From Acidobacteriaceae bacterium KBS 83 (GTDB taxonomy: Bacteria > Acidobacteriota > Terriglobia > Terriglobales > Acidobacteriaceae), in assembly GCA_000381585.1 (NCBI GenBank), contig KB906740.1:248001-312000 (forward strand): 64,000 nucleotides of DNA, in the 5' to 3' direction. Positions 8,564 to 16,301 of the stretch are shown one piece after another (positions within the stretch are counted from its first letter, which is position 1; every line of letters starts with the position of its first letter). Under the pieces are notes generated by a model, which had not been told where the DNA came from, made no database searches, and saw nothing but the letters and a program-made list of their open reading frames with translations. A program made the position numbers and the translations under genes.

Positions 8564-10828
8564 TTAGAACCGTGCAGGATCGAGCTCGTGCGCCTTTTTG
8601 GATTCCGCGGCCGCCTGATCCAGCTTCTGCTGGTCCCTTAGGACATTTACCAAGTTGTCATGCGGATCGGCGAATTTCGGATCGAGCTGGATCGCCCGTT
8701 GATACTCTGCAGTCGCCTGATCCAGCTTCTGCTGGGATCTCAGGACATGTCCCAGACCGTAATGCGGATAGGCGTCTTTCGGATCGAGCTGGATCGCCCG
8801 TTGATACTCTGCCGCCGCCTGATCCAGCTTCTGCTGGGATCTTAGGACATCTCCCAGACCATTATGCGGATAGGCGTCTTTCGGATCGAGCTGGATCGCC
8901 CGTTGGTACTCTGCAGCCGCCTCATCCAGCTTCTGCTGGTCCCTTAGGACATTTCCCAAGTAGTAATGCGAATTGGCGAATTTCGGATCGAGCTGGATCG
9001 CCCGTTGCAACTCTGCAGCCGCCTGATCCAGCTTCTGCTGGACCTGTAGAACAATTCCCAAATTGTAATGCGGATAGGCCTCTTTCGGATCGAGCTGGAT
9101 CGCCCGTTGGAACTCTGCACCCGCCTGATCTAGCTTCTGTTGGACCTGTAGAACAATTCCCAGATTGTAATGCGAACTGGCGTCTTTCGGATCGAGCTGG
9201 ATCGCCCGTTGGTACTCTGCAGCCGCCTGATCTAGCTTCTGCTGGTCCTGTAGAACAACACCCAGATTGTAATGAGGATTGGCCCATTTCGGATCGAGCT
9301 GGATGGCCAATCGATACTCTGCAGCCGCCTCGTCCAGCTTCTGCTGGATCTGTAGAACAATCCCCAGATTGTCATGCGGAACGGCGACTTCCGGAGCGAG
9401 CTGGATCGTCCGTCGGTACTCTGCAGCCGCCTGATCCAGCTTCTGCTGGTGCTGTAGAACAACTCCCAGATTGTAATGCGGATTGACGAATTTCGGATCG
9501 AGCTGGATGGCCAATCGGTACTCTGCAGCCGCCTCGTCCAGCTTCTGCTGGTCCCTTAGGACATTTCCCAAGCTGTTGTGCGGAGCCGCGATTTTCGGAT
9601 CGAGGTGGATCGCCCTTTGGTACTCTGCAGCCGCCTGATCCAACTTTTGCTGGTCCCTTAGGACATTTCCCAAGTTGCTGTGCTGACCGGTGGATTTCGG
9701 ATCGAGCTGGATCGCTCGGCGGTATTCTGCAGCCGCCTGATCCAGCTTCTGTTGCTCCTCTAGAAGTCTTCCCAAGTTGGCATGCGGAGCCGCGAGTTTC
9801 GGATCGAGCTGGATCGCCCTTTGGTACTCTGCAGCCGCCTGATCCAACTTCTGCTGCTCCTTTAGGACATTTCCCAAGTTGTTGTGCGGACCGGCGGATT
9901 TCGAATCGATCTGGATCGCCCGTCGGTACTCTGCAGCCGCCTGATCCAGCTTCTGCTGGTCATGTAGAAAGTTCCCCCAGACGAGGTGCGGGTAGTCCCA
10001 GTTCTGATCTAGCTGAATAGCTTTCAGGTGCTCGGCGGCAGCCTCCTCCAGTTTTCCTTGATTCTTGGCGATGAGCGCCTGCAGTGCTGCGGCTTTCGCG
10101 TCCATGTGCCCAGTAGTTAGCCCAGATTGTTCCATTTCTCGGGCGATACGCGATGCCGAAGACAAATCCTTCTTTCCTACGAAGTACACACCTAGGCGAA
10201 AAGGATCGGTCAACTCCATCATTTCCTGAGCCAGCAGTTCGGCAACGTCGTTTGGATTTGTCGAAGTAAGCTGGGGCTCTTCCGGCTGGACGAACTCGCC
10301 AGACGCTAGTAGTCGGCACCGTATTTCCATCTTCGCTTCAGTGCCCACGTATGTTACCTCTCCCGATAAATGCCTAACCTGAGTGTGAAACACCCGCCGA
10401 AGAGCATCCACGATCATGCCAAGGGAGAGCTTGGTTTCGGGAATTTCAATGGCCGGATAGGTTTGATCCGAAGAGAGCGAAAGCTCCTCTCTCGGAGAGG
10501 CTGATACCTCAGTTGCCTGAATCACCTTGATATTCTCTCTCACTCTCTGAGTCATCACCTCCGAGGTGAGCCCGGAATCCGAAAACTGCTTTGGGACGCT
10601 GATCGGATCAAGGACAATGACGTCCCGACGGGCTTCATGCGTCAGATACAAGAGGACCGGAATTCCCAAGGTGAAGAAAACAGCCCGTTTGAAGGTTATC
10701 TGTTTCCATATCCACACGAGAAATTGGTGAACGCGAGGTCTGCGGGCAAACGAGGCGACCGCGGAGATCGATTGCTGAGCACATTCCCGCAGCGCAACAG
10801 TAATTCCACGGACTCGAGCCGAGACCAT
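8564..10828 (-). CDS. Membrane-anchored TPR protein with a long homogeneous repeat array
   Basis: The 754-residue protein has a basic N-terminus, one transmembrane helix (AVFFTLGIPVLLYL, about residue 55), a region of about 150 residues with no recognised domain, and 14 consecutive 34-residue TPR units built on the pattern QQKLDQAAAEYQRAIQLDP. A looser TPR (GKLEEAAAEHLKAIQLD) precedes them. TPR arrays bind partner proteins or peptides; nothing here identifies the partner. The repeats are nearly identical at DNA level over 102-bp units, which points to recent expansion or gene conversion. The domain between helix and TPRs resembles the layout of adenylate-cyclase-like TPR sensors but lacks a catalytic module. 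Confidence 0.85.
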   Translation of the reverse strand: MVSARVRGITVALRECAQQSISAVASFARRPRVHQFLVWIWKQITFKRAVFFTLGIPVLLYLTHEARRDVIVLDPISVPKQFSDSGLTSEVMTQRVRENIKVIQATEVSASPREELSLSSDQTYPAIEIPETKLSLGMIVDALRRVFHTQVRHLSGEVTYVGTEAKMEIRCRLLASGEFVQPEEPQLTSTNPNDVAELLAQEMMELTDPFRLGVYFVGKKDLSSASRIAREMEQSGLTTGHMDAKAAALQALIAKNQGKLEEAAAEHLKAIQLDQNWDYPHLVWGNFLHDQQKLDQAAAEYRRAIQIDSKSAGPHNNLGNVLKEQQKLDQAAAEYQRAIQLDPKLAAPHANLGRLLEEQQKLDQAAAEYRRAIQLDPKSTGQHSNLGNVLRDQQKLDQAAAEYQRAIHLDPKIAAPHNSLGNVLRDQQKLDEAAAEYRLAIQLDPKFVNPHYNLGVVLQHQQKLDQAAAEYRRTIQLAPEVAVPHDNLGIVLQIQQKLDEAAAEYRLAIQLDPKWANPHYNLGVVLQDQQKLDQAAAEYQRAIQLDPKDASSHYNLGIVLQVQQKLDQAGAEFQRAIQLDPKEAYPHYNLGIVLQVQQKLDQAAAELQRAIQLDPKFANSHYYLGNVLRDQQKLDEAAAEYQRAIQLDPKDAYPHNGLGDVLRSQQKLDQAAAEYQRAIQLDPKDAYPHYGLGHVLRSQQKLDQATAEYQRAIQLDPKFADPHDNLVNVLRDQQKLDQAAAESKKAHELDPARF
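8570..9995 (-). repeat. Tandem 102-bp repeat array (TPR-coding), about 14 units
   Basis: The unit encodes 34 residues and recurs with a few substitutions; blocks such as GATCCAGCTTCTGCTGG and TCGGATCGAGCTGGATCGCC recur in most units. The array is entirely coding on the minus strand. A 323-residue ORF on the opposite strand from 8515 is a by-product of the periodicity. Confidence 0.9.
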
Positions 10829-11044
10829 AGCGGGTGAACCTTAGTGCGCCCACATCTGCGAAAACACTCTCACACCATAGGACGTTCGCCCAGTGCAATT
10901 TGTTGGATGTTATTCCTGCTCCCCTCAGGGAGCACTTCTTCGCGATATGAGTACCCAAGCCGGGGATATGGCATTTCGATGGTGCGGGGCCGTCATTCAT
11001 GCAGAAATGAGGCCCTGCAATATGGCCTGGGCAATTCGCTTCGC

Positions 11045-11324
11045 TCATAACCGCCAATCAACCACCTTAGCCTTCTGAAGTGCCTTAGCGAGAGCGGACA
11101 CAAACTGCTCAACAGACTCCGAGGTGGTCAAGATACGGACCAGCTTTGGCTTCAGCATGTCAACCATCCGTGTGATTGCTTCCGCGGCCGGGGACAGGAA
11201 CCGCCTCAGTGAGGCGTTTTTCCGGCAGGGGCGCCAAGGTAAGCTCCCACTTCCTCACGTCGCGGTCGGTAGTTGCCTGGGGAATGTCCGCCTCGCGGAG
11301 GAACGCGGTCCACTTGCCTCCCGA
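11045..11324 (-). pseudogene. Degraded third copy of the island regulator family (C-terminal half)
   Basis: On the minus strand the frame reads SGGKWTAFLREADIPQA, TTDRDVRKWELTLAP and EKRLTEAVPVP. It then shifts by one base in a CCCCGG run and continues AAEAITRMVDMLKPKL, VRILTTSESVEQFVSAL. This parallels the C-terminal half of both intact paralogues (GGKGAPYLRSMGVSLSTADR, KWTLSLAPPEK, LRPKLSRVLTTQEAI). The fragment abuts the first paralogue exactly at its conserved ALAASL segment, so the two were probably joined by recombination between homologous sequences. Confidence 0.65.
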
Positions 11325-11949
11325 GCGACGCAGCCAAGGCCGCCATGAATTCCGCGATGGCTTCTTGAGTAGTCAGCACTCGGATCAGTTTCGGTCTCAG
11401 CTTTACCACCAGTTCGTGAATGGTTTCCGTCGTGGGCGCAGAAACCTGCTCAGTGAGGAGGTTTTCGGGGGCTGCCAGGGAAAGCGCCCACTTCTGGACA
11501 TAACGATCCCCAGTAGAGAGCGAAATTCCTACTGACCGCAGATACGGCGCCCACCGACCGCCGCGTCCATTGCGTGCAAACAATGACTTGAGCTCGTACA
11601 GGCTCTTTGACAAGTCCTTGCGGATGCGGGCAAGTTCCTGCCGGCTCACTCGAGCCTTGGCGGCGTGAAGTCCCTTCGAAGACCAGAGTAAGGCGACTTC
11701 CCGCATCTGCCTGTCCTCCTCCGGGCTCGGACTGTCCGACGATTCGTCGGATATTGCCTTTCCCGCTTTCTGGCCGATCCTTTTGCGGTGCTTCGGACCG
11801 CGTGTTGCTTTTCCGGTAGTCTCGCCTGTCTCTACCAGGGCTTTGATTGAAGGTAATTCGTGATCCTTCAGGGTGCTGTGGCAAAGAGACACCGCGGCGG
11901 AGTCGCCGGAGTTAGTCCCTGATGTTGCACGATCTGCGTTATCTGACAT
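11206..11949 (-). CDS. Island regulator copy 1 (DUF3102-like HTH), altered C-terminus
   Basis: From the ATG at 11949 (GGGAG about 6 bases upstream) the protein begins MSDNADRATSG. It has a disordered N-terminal third rich in Lys, Ser and Glu, a helical segment RQELARIRKDLSKSLYELK, then GGRWAPYLRSVGISLSTGD and RYVQKWALSLA. This resembles the DUF3102-type helix-turn-helix in which a short ...L...G(I/V)S..TA.RY.. motif follows a helical linker. The conserved part ends at FMAALAASL; the last 40 or so residues are out-of-frame read of a third copy and probably non-native. It faces the metallophosphoesterase gene across a 178-base region conserved in the second copy. Confidence 0.6.
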   Translation of the reverse strand: MSDNADRATSGTNSGDSAAVSLCHSTLKDHELPSIKALVETGETTGKATRGPKHRKRIGQKAGKAISDESSDSPSPEEDRQMREVALLWSSKGLHAAKARVSRQELARIRKDLSKSLYELKSLFARNGRGGRWAPYLRSVGISLSTGDRYVQKWALSLAAPENLLTEQVSAPTTETIHELVVKLRPKLIRVLTTQEAIAEFMAALAASLGRQVDRVPPRGGHSPGNYRPRREEVGAYLGAPAGKTPH

Positions 11950-12127
11950 GTTTTCTCCCAGGTGGCTTGGTCTTGATGCATTGCATCCCCACACTCGCTA
12001 ATACTCGTTTTTGAACCGCTTCCCAGTGTTTGGCCTGGGAAGCCGTCGCCTTTTTTTGTGCGAGAAATTAATCCAGTCGAGTCAACGGAGAGCAGAGCGC
12101 TCCCTATGTTGTGGATGGGAGGAGCCA
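11950..12127. promoter_or_regulatory. Divergent control region, copy 1
   Basis: It separates the copy-1 regulator from the metallophosphoesterase gene. Three elements are shared with 16133-16301: the 17-mer GCTAATACTCGTTTTTG (11997-12013), a hairpin GCTTCCCAG/CTGGGAAGC (12018-12043) followed by a T-tract (12051-12057), and the promoter-like GAGTCAAC-N18-TATGTT. The hairpin plus T-tract looks like an intrinsic terminator pointing rightwards, just upstream of the rightward promoter. It could insulate that promoter or end a short RNA. Confidence 0.55.
12079..12110 (+). promoter_or_regulatory. Conserved promoter-like motif GAGTCAAC-N18-TATGTT (copy 1)
   Basis: GAGTCAAC lies at 12079-12086 and TATGTT at 12105-12110, exactly 18 bases apart. 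The ATG at 12128 follows with GGGAGGAG in between, implying a 5' leader of about 10 bases. The same arrangement recurs before 12874 and 16302. The hexamers only loosely resemble sigma-70 boxes, so a dedicated activator or alternative sigma factor is possible. Confidence 0.55.
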
Positions 12128-12814
12128 ATGGATACGAGAACATCAAGGGCGCAGGAAAAGGAACAGATCCGGGCAGAGACAAAAGGCTCGGTGAATCCCA
12201 GTAATCTCGTTACCGTGCGCGATCACCTGGTTTTGGTCTTCCTATCAGACACTCACCTGCTTGAGAAAGAGCTGACCGTGCCGTCAGGCGAAATACTTGT
12301 TCATTGTGGGGACGCTTCATTCATGGGCCTTGATAACGTCGTCGAATTCGATCGATGGCTCGGAGAGTTGCCGCATCCTTATAAGGTATTTGTCCCCGGC
12401 AACCACGACGCAGCCTTTGCAAAGTCGCGGCTCTCCAACGCCACCGTCCTTGTCAACGAGGGTGTCGAGATGGCCGGACTGAAGTTTTGGGGCACCCCCA
12501 TCAACTCAGTTGGGCCAGCATTCTGCGTAAGCTCAGCCGAAGAGCGACGCAGAATCTTTGCGGCCATCCCCGACGACACAGACGTCCTCGTCACGCATGC
12601 CGCACCATACGCAGTGCTAGACGAGCATGGTGGCGATCGAGAGCTGCATGCGGCTGTAGATCGGGTCCAGCCGATCATCCATTCGTTCGGGCATATCCAT
12701 GCTGGTCCGGCGACAATGACCATCGGGGACACGCTCTTCATAAACGCTGCGCTACTGGGTCCGGACGGGGCGTTGCGAGGGCAACCCGTGACGGTCAAGC
12801 TGCCGCGACTCTAG
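12128..12814 (+). CDS. Metallophosphoesterase with an added N-terminal leader
   Basis: The catalytic core shows the calcineurin-like metal-ligand blocks: LSDTH (D-x-H), HCGDASFMG (G-D), VPGNHD (G-N-H-D), VTHAAP and FGHIHAGP (G-H-x-H). It probably hydrolyses a phosphodiester or phosphomonoester with two metal ions in the cytoplasm. The first 32 residues (MDTRTSRAQEKEQIRAETKG) are not part of the fold and closely match the start of the unrelated ORF at 16302. The start at 12128 has GGGAGGAG about 3-4 bases upstream; an upstream in-frame start at 12011 lies in the conserved control region and is rejected. Small solo phosphoesterases of this sort can act on nucleotides or RNA ends; the substrate is unknown. 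Confidence 0.75.
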   Translation: MDTRTSRAQEKEQIRAETKGSVNPSNLVTVRDHLVLVFLSDTHLLEKELTVPSGEILVHCGDASFMGLDNVVEFDRWLGELPHPYKVFVPGNHDAAFAKSRLSNATVLVNEGVEMAGLKFWGTPINSVGPAFCVSSAEERRRIFAAIPDDTDVLVTHAAPYAVLDEHGGDRELHAAVDRVQPIIHSFGHIHAGPATMTIGDTLFINAALLGPDGALRGQPVTVKLPRL

Positions 12815-12835
12815 GTCAGTCATTCATCAGAAAGC

Positions 12836-12867
12836 GAGTCAACAAATCATCTGCAGCTCTGTAGGTT
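12836..12867 (+). promoter_or_regulatory. Conserved promoter-like motif GAGTCAAC-N18-TAGGTT (copy 2)
   Basis: GAGTCAAC is at 12836-12843 and TAGGTT at 12862-12867, with the same 18-base spacing as the other two copies. The predicted transcript start falls at about 12874, the first ATG of the next gene. This suggests either a leaderless mRNA or use of the second ATG at 12898. Confidence 0.5.
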
Positions 12868-12873
12868 GGAGGT

Positions 12874-13431
12874 ATGCACAGCGAGGCGCCTCATCGTATG
12901 ACAGATCCTTTTCCTTCACCCGAACAACTTGGCCAGCTCTCAGCAGAAGTAGCCAAGTACATTAGGAACCAGCGCGACAAGTACAGGCCTGGCGCCCTGC
13001 CATTGTCATCTGAGCAGAGGATCACGATGGCCGCCTACTTCTCGCCGGAGCTACTGGGCAACGTTCGGTTGGTCTCTCTCGTCGATGAACAGGTGGAGAA
13101 CCCTGAGTTTTTTGTGGTGGGTCTCGATCTCGTAGATCCGTCCGCGTTCACGATGATGGCGGCAATCACGTTTTCAGACGTGATCGTTGGGAATGTTCCC
13201 CTTTGGGACGACATCCTCTTCCACGAGCTTGTGCACTGCGAACAATACCGGCAACTGGGGATTCAGAAATTCGCCGACACATACGCTAGGCACTACCTAA
13301 AGGCTGGCTATCATCGCGTTCCGCTGGAAGAGCACGCGTGTTTGCTCGGTACGCGGTTCGAATTGACTCCAAATGAGCCATTCTCGGTCGAGCAGGAGGT
13401 CGCCAGATGGATTGCCGATTCACGATATTAG
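12874..13431 (+). CDS. Putative zinc metallopeptidase-like protein (HExxH)
   Basis: The 185-residue protein carries FHELVHCEQYRQLG, an HExxH zinc site followed by Glu and a conserved-looking tract, and further on LEEHACLLGTRFE, which could give the third ligand. This layout is seen in small uncharacterised zincins rather than in a named peptidase family. No signal peptide is present. Two starts are possible: 12874 (GGAGG only one base away) or 12898 (MTDPFPSPEQL). It sits 59 bases after the metallophosphoesterase gene but has its own copy of the conserved promoter motif, so it is both adjacent and separately driven. Confidence 0.5.
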   Translation: MHSEAPHRMTDPFPSPEQLGQLSAEVAKYIRNQRDKYRPGALPLSSEQRITMAAYFSPELLGNVRLVSLVDEQVENPEFFVVGLDLVDPSAFTMMAAITFSDVIVGNVPLWDDILFHELVHCEQYRQLGIQKFADTYARHYLKAGYHRVPLEEHACLLGTRFELTPNEPFSVEQEVARWIADSRY

Positions 13432-13681
13432 CTGGAGCATCATCACCAGCAGCAGGGTGCTCCAACTTGTCGACTCGCCAATCGGACTCTCACACTGTCG
13501 CGGTCCCGCGTGCCGAGTGATGAGCCGCGACACCTAGGAATCTTCGCCAAGGATCAGGCGCAATCGGATGCGCACTGTACAGTTATCGTCTGAAATCGGA
13601 ATTGCTTTGATTTACTCTGGTCGGCGAACGCTATGAAGACAGGCCACCGCCAAGGGTGAACAGAAGGAACAGGGATATTAA

Positions 13682-15025
13682 ATGACACCTCGGGATGAAT
13701 CAACGGTACCGGCCTCGACTTCTTCAACCACCACATCTAGCCGCAGCTTTGTTGGGACGTTGTTGGCCATCAGAGTGAACGTTGGTCAGTTCAACTTCGC
13801 ATGCAATGCATACCTTTACAGGGCTCTGTCCGTGATCCGACAGACCCAGTATTGGGTCTATGAGGAGCTGACGGGGCTATTCGCCCCCTCTAAGTTCGCA
13901 GCCTATGAAGGGATGAGCTTCCCCCAGTATGAGAGATCGATAAGAGGCGAGAATGGCACCGCACGCTTCGATGGAGCGGCGGCACGGAAACAGATTGAGA
14001 AGATCCTACGTCGGAGTTTCGTTGAGGATAGCGGAGCTGCTGAACTGCTCGTTACCTGGGGAGAGTCTCTCGCAGGACCGGGAGTGTTCGATAGAGTAGA
14101 TAGGTCGAAATGGCGCTTCATCCGACTCGGAGAGTCACGGAAATACTGGACGTTCTCTTCAAATCCACGTGACTATAGGCTCCGAGAAGCGGCAAGGGAC
14201 TTAGTCGAGGACACGCGGACAGTCGATGCCCAGGATATTCGCCCTGGGGATTTGGTCTTGCTATGGCAGACCCGAGACCGTGAGGGGCATCGAGGTGTTG
14301 TGGGGTTTGGCGAGGTGCTTACTTCGCCCGCAGTCCAGTCCCAAGCACAGCAGGGAGAGAAGTACTCTGTCGATCCTCGCTTTTTGGCTCCGATGAAGAG
14401 GGTACGGTACCGAAATCTTCGTACGTCAAACGTCCCCTTGTGGCTCGGACCCGAGTACCCCTTTTTGGCAGAGCTCCCAGTCGCCCGTGCCACGGGAGGC
14501 TCGATCTTCACTCTTTCTCCCGGACGGTGGCACGAGGCTTTCGCTGCGGCTGGTGGCGATCCTGCAACCGATAGGGCAGGAGCCGGGACGCTGAAGAAGG
14601 CCACAGAGGATGTCGAGGTCTCAGGAGGGCAGGGGTTTCGGAGTGAGTCCAGTGTCCGAATTGCCATCGAGCAATTCGCAGTTGAGGCGGCATGCCACCA
14701 TTACGAAGCTCAGGGGTACATCATCGAGAAGCGAGGGAAGCCGTACGACTTGAAGTGCACACGAGGAGAAGAAGTGCTCTACGTAGAGGTCAAGGGCACC
14801 ATCACAGCCGGAGACGAGGTTCTTCTGACTCCCAACGAGGTGGCGTTCGCAGAGCGTCATGCAGAGGAGATGGAGTTGTTCCTGTTACACAGTGTGCAGT
14901 TGGTTAAAAGCGATGGAGCCGTCACATGTGGGGGAGGCTCGAAGGAAATCCAGAAGCCATGGGCCATAGAGAAGAGCCGTTTGACGCCCACGGGGTACAT
15001 CTACACGATGAGACAACCAGCGTAG
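13682..15025 (+). CDS. EVE-domain protein with a C-terminal DUF3883-like nuclease fold
   Basis: The 447-residue protein has an unassigned N-terminal 140 residues. A PUA-like EVE domain follows at about 150-290: YWTFSSNPRDYRL, then IRPGDLVLLWQTRD and VVGFGEVLTSP. The C-terminal region at about 340-430 contains CHHYEAQGYIIEKRGKPYDL and LYVEVKGT, i.e. the D...E-x-K pattern of PD-(D/E)xK nucleases in DUF3883. EVE domains read modified bases in several type IV restriction-like systems (established for the family), and DUF3883 often supplies or accompanies the nuclease. A role as a modification-dependent defence enzyme is therefore a reasonable inference. No McrB-like GTPase or helicase is next to it. 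No clear ribosome binding site precedes the ATG; GGAACAGGG is weak. Confidence 0.7.
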   Translation: MTPRDESTVPASTSSTTTSSRSFVGTLLAIRVNVGQFNFACNAYLYRALSVIRQTQYWVYEELTGLFAPSKFAAYEGMSFPQYERSIRGENGTARFDGAAARKQIEKILRRSFVEDSGAAELLVTWGESLAGPGVFDRVDRSKWRFIRLGESRKYWTFSSNPRDYRLREAARDLVEDTRTVDAQDIRPGDLVLLWQTRDREGHRGVVGFGEVLTSPAVQSQAQQGEKYSVDPRFLAPMKRVRYRNLRTSNVPLWLGPEYPFLAELPVARATGGSIFTLSPGRWHEAFAAAGGDPATDRAGAGTLKKATEDVEVSGGQGFRSESSVRIAIEQFAVEAACHHYEAQGYIIEKRGKPYDLKCTRGEEVLYVEVKGTITAGDEVLLTPNEVAFAERHAEEMELFLLHSVQLVKSDGAVTCGGGSKEIQKPWAIEKSRLTPTGYIYTMRQPA

Positions 15026-15475
15026 GAGACATTCAATGGCCCTCCAACGACACCCCGCGTGCGGGAGGAACCTCCCAGGAGGACGATCGGTGTGCAGATG
15101 GGCCACGGGATTACGCCGGGAACAGCCGGGTGTTCAGCGCTGCTTGCCCTGCTAAGAACGCGTCACGCACATTCGCCGCAAACACTGCGGCAAAAGAAGG
15201 GTCAAAGTCTTTGGATCAGGGATGCCGATGAGCGTCTCGTGCTCGCCTCGGCGGAGGTCGAAGACCCAGCCTTAGCTCGCTGAAGTTGTGGAAACAGAAC
15301 GCCCGGCCCTCGCGCCCGGTGCTTGAGACCGAGGAGCACATCAACCACGGAGTACCAATGTTCAATCAAACCACGAGCTTTACTACGCGCAAGTTGGTTG
15401 GAGACACGGCTCGCAGCGTCTCTTACATTCAGAACCAAAAAGGTTCGAGCCGGTTCGCTGCGAGTCCGTATCTGG
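15026..15475. other. Intergenic stretch with no supported gene
   Basis: About 450 bases between the EVE gene and the second island regulator. Several short ORFs exist on both strands, the longest 96 residues on the minus strand (15202-15492), but none has a ribosome binding site, domain or protein-like composition I trust. Confidence 0.5.
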
Positions 15476-16132
15476 CTAGGAGTTTCGATCATTGAGGGAC
15501 ACAGCCAGCGCCGCCATGAATTCTGAGATTGCTTCTTGAGTCGTCAGCACGCGGCTAAGCTTCGGCCTAAGCTTGGCCACCAGCTCGTTAATGGTGTCGG
15601 TCGTGGGTGGAGAAACTTCCTCAGTGAGGAGCTTTTCCGGCGGCGCCAGGGACAACGTCCACTTCGTGACGTAACGGTCCGCCGTCGAGAGTGAGACTCC
15701 CATCGACCGCAAGTACGGAGCCCCTTTCCCGCCACGTCCGGTCTTTGCCAACAAGTTCTTCAGCTCGTAGAGACTCTTCGAGAGGTCCCTGCGGATTTGG
15801 GCAAGTTGCTCTCGACTCTTGCGGACTGCCGCTGTGCTCGTACGCTGGGAAGACCACAGTGACGCGACCTCCCGCATCTGTCTCTGCTCCTCCTGGCTCG
15901 GAGGCTCTGACAACTCGTCGCCAGCTGGCTTCCGCGCTGACGTGTCGGTATCCCGTCCCGCTCTTGCGCGGCGTTTCGGAGGACGTGCTGTCTTTCTAGT
16001 TGTGCCTCCCGCTTCTCCCTGGGGTTGAACCGACGCTAAACCGCGGTCCTTCATTTGTTTGTGTGCGACGGCTCCAGCGACCGAGTCGCTGAACTGCGTC
16101 TCCAATACGGCAACTTCTGCATTATCTGACAT
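15476..16132 (-). CDS. Island regulator copy 2 (DUF3102-like HTH)
   Basis: The 218-residue protein begins MSDNAEVAVLE. Its N-terminal 75 residues are low-complexity with a basic patch RPPKRRARAGR. The conserved region QMREVASLWSS, EQLAQIRRDLSKSLYELKN, GGKGAPYLRSMGVSLSTADR and KWTLSLAPPEKLLTEEVSP matches copy 1 closely. The HTH-like core resembles DUF3102, a family found in phages and plasmids and thought to bind DNA. It diverges from the ORF at 16302 across a control region conserved with copy 1. The most economical reading is an autoregulator of the divergent module; binding has not been shown. Confidence 0.6.
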   Translation of the reverse strand: MSDNAEVAVLETQFSDSVAGAVAHKQMKDRGLASVQPQGEAGGTTRKTARPPKRRARAGRDTDTSARKPAGDELSEPPSQEEQRQMREVASLWSSQRTSTAAVRKSREQLAQIRRDLSKSLYELKNLLAKTGRGGKGAPYLRSMGVSLSTADRYVTKWTLSLAPPEKLLTEEVSPPTTDTINELVAKLRPKLSRVLTTQEAISEFMAALAVSLNDRNS

Positions 16133-16301
16133 GACTTCTTCCGTGTGGCCTGGTCTAGATGCATCGCCACACCGGCTAATACTCGTTTTTGGGCCGCTTC
16201 CCCCGATTGGACCGGAAGAGCCGCGTCCTTTTTGTTGAAAAGGCTACGCAGCGAGTCAACAAACGTCAGAGCTGCTCCTAGGTTCTATATGAGAGGAGCC
16301 T
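16133..16301. promoter_or_regulatory. Divergent control region, copy 2
   Basis: The same 17-mer as copy 1 (GCTAATACTCGTTTTTG) lies at 16175-16191. An imperfect hairpin GCTTCC...GGAAGAGC (16196-16221) with a T5 run follows, then the GAGTCAAC-N18-TAGGTT promoter-like motif. The order, spacing and orientation match 11950-12127, while the bases between differ, which argues that these elements are under selection. Confidence 0.55.
16253..16284 (+). promoter_or_regulatory. Conserved promoter-like motif GAGTCAAC-N18-TAGGTT (copy 3)
   Basis: GAGTCAAC occupies 16253-16260 and TAGGTT 16279-16284. GAGAGGAG precedes the ATG at 16302, again giving a leader of only about 10 bases. Confidence 0.55.

Noticed and set aside
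8515-9486. A 323-residue repetitive ORF on the plus strand opposite the TPR gene
   Set aside because: Its repeats simply mirror the TPR-coding repeats on the other strand; it has no ribosome binding site or plausible domain.
8570-9995. A repeat array that at first looks CRISPR-like
   Set aside because: Units are 102 bp without unique spacers and encode TPR motifs in frame; no cas genes are present.
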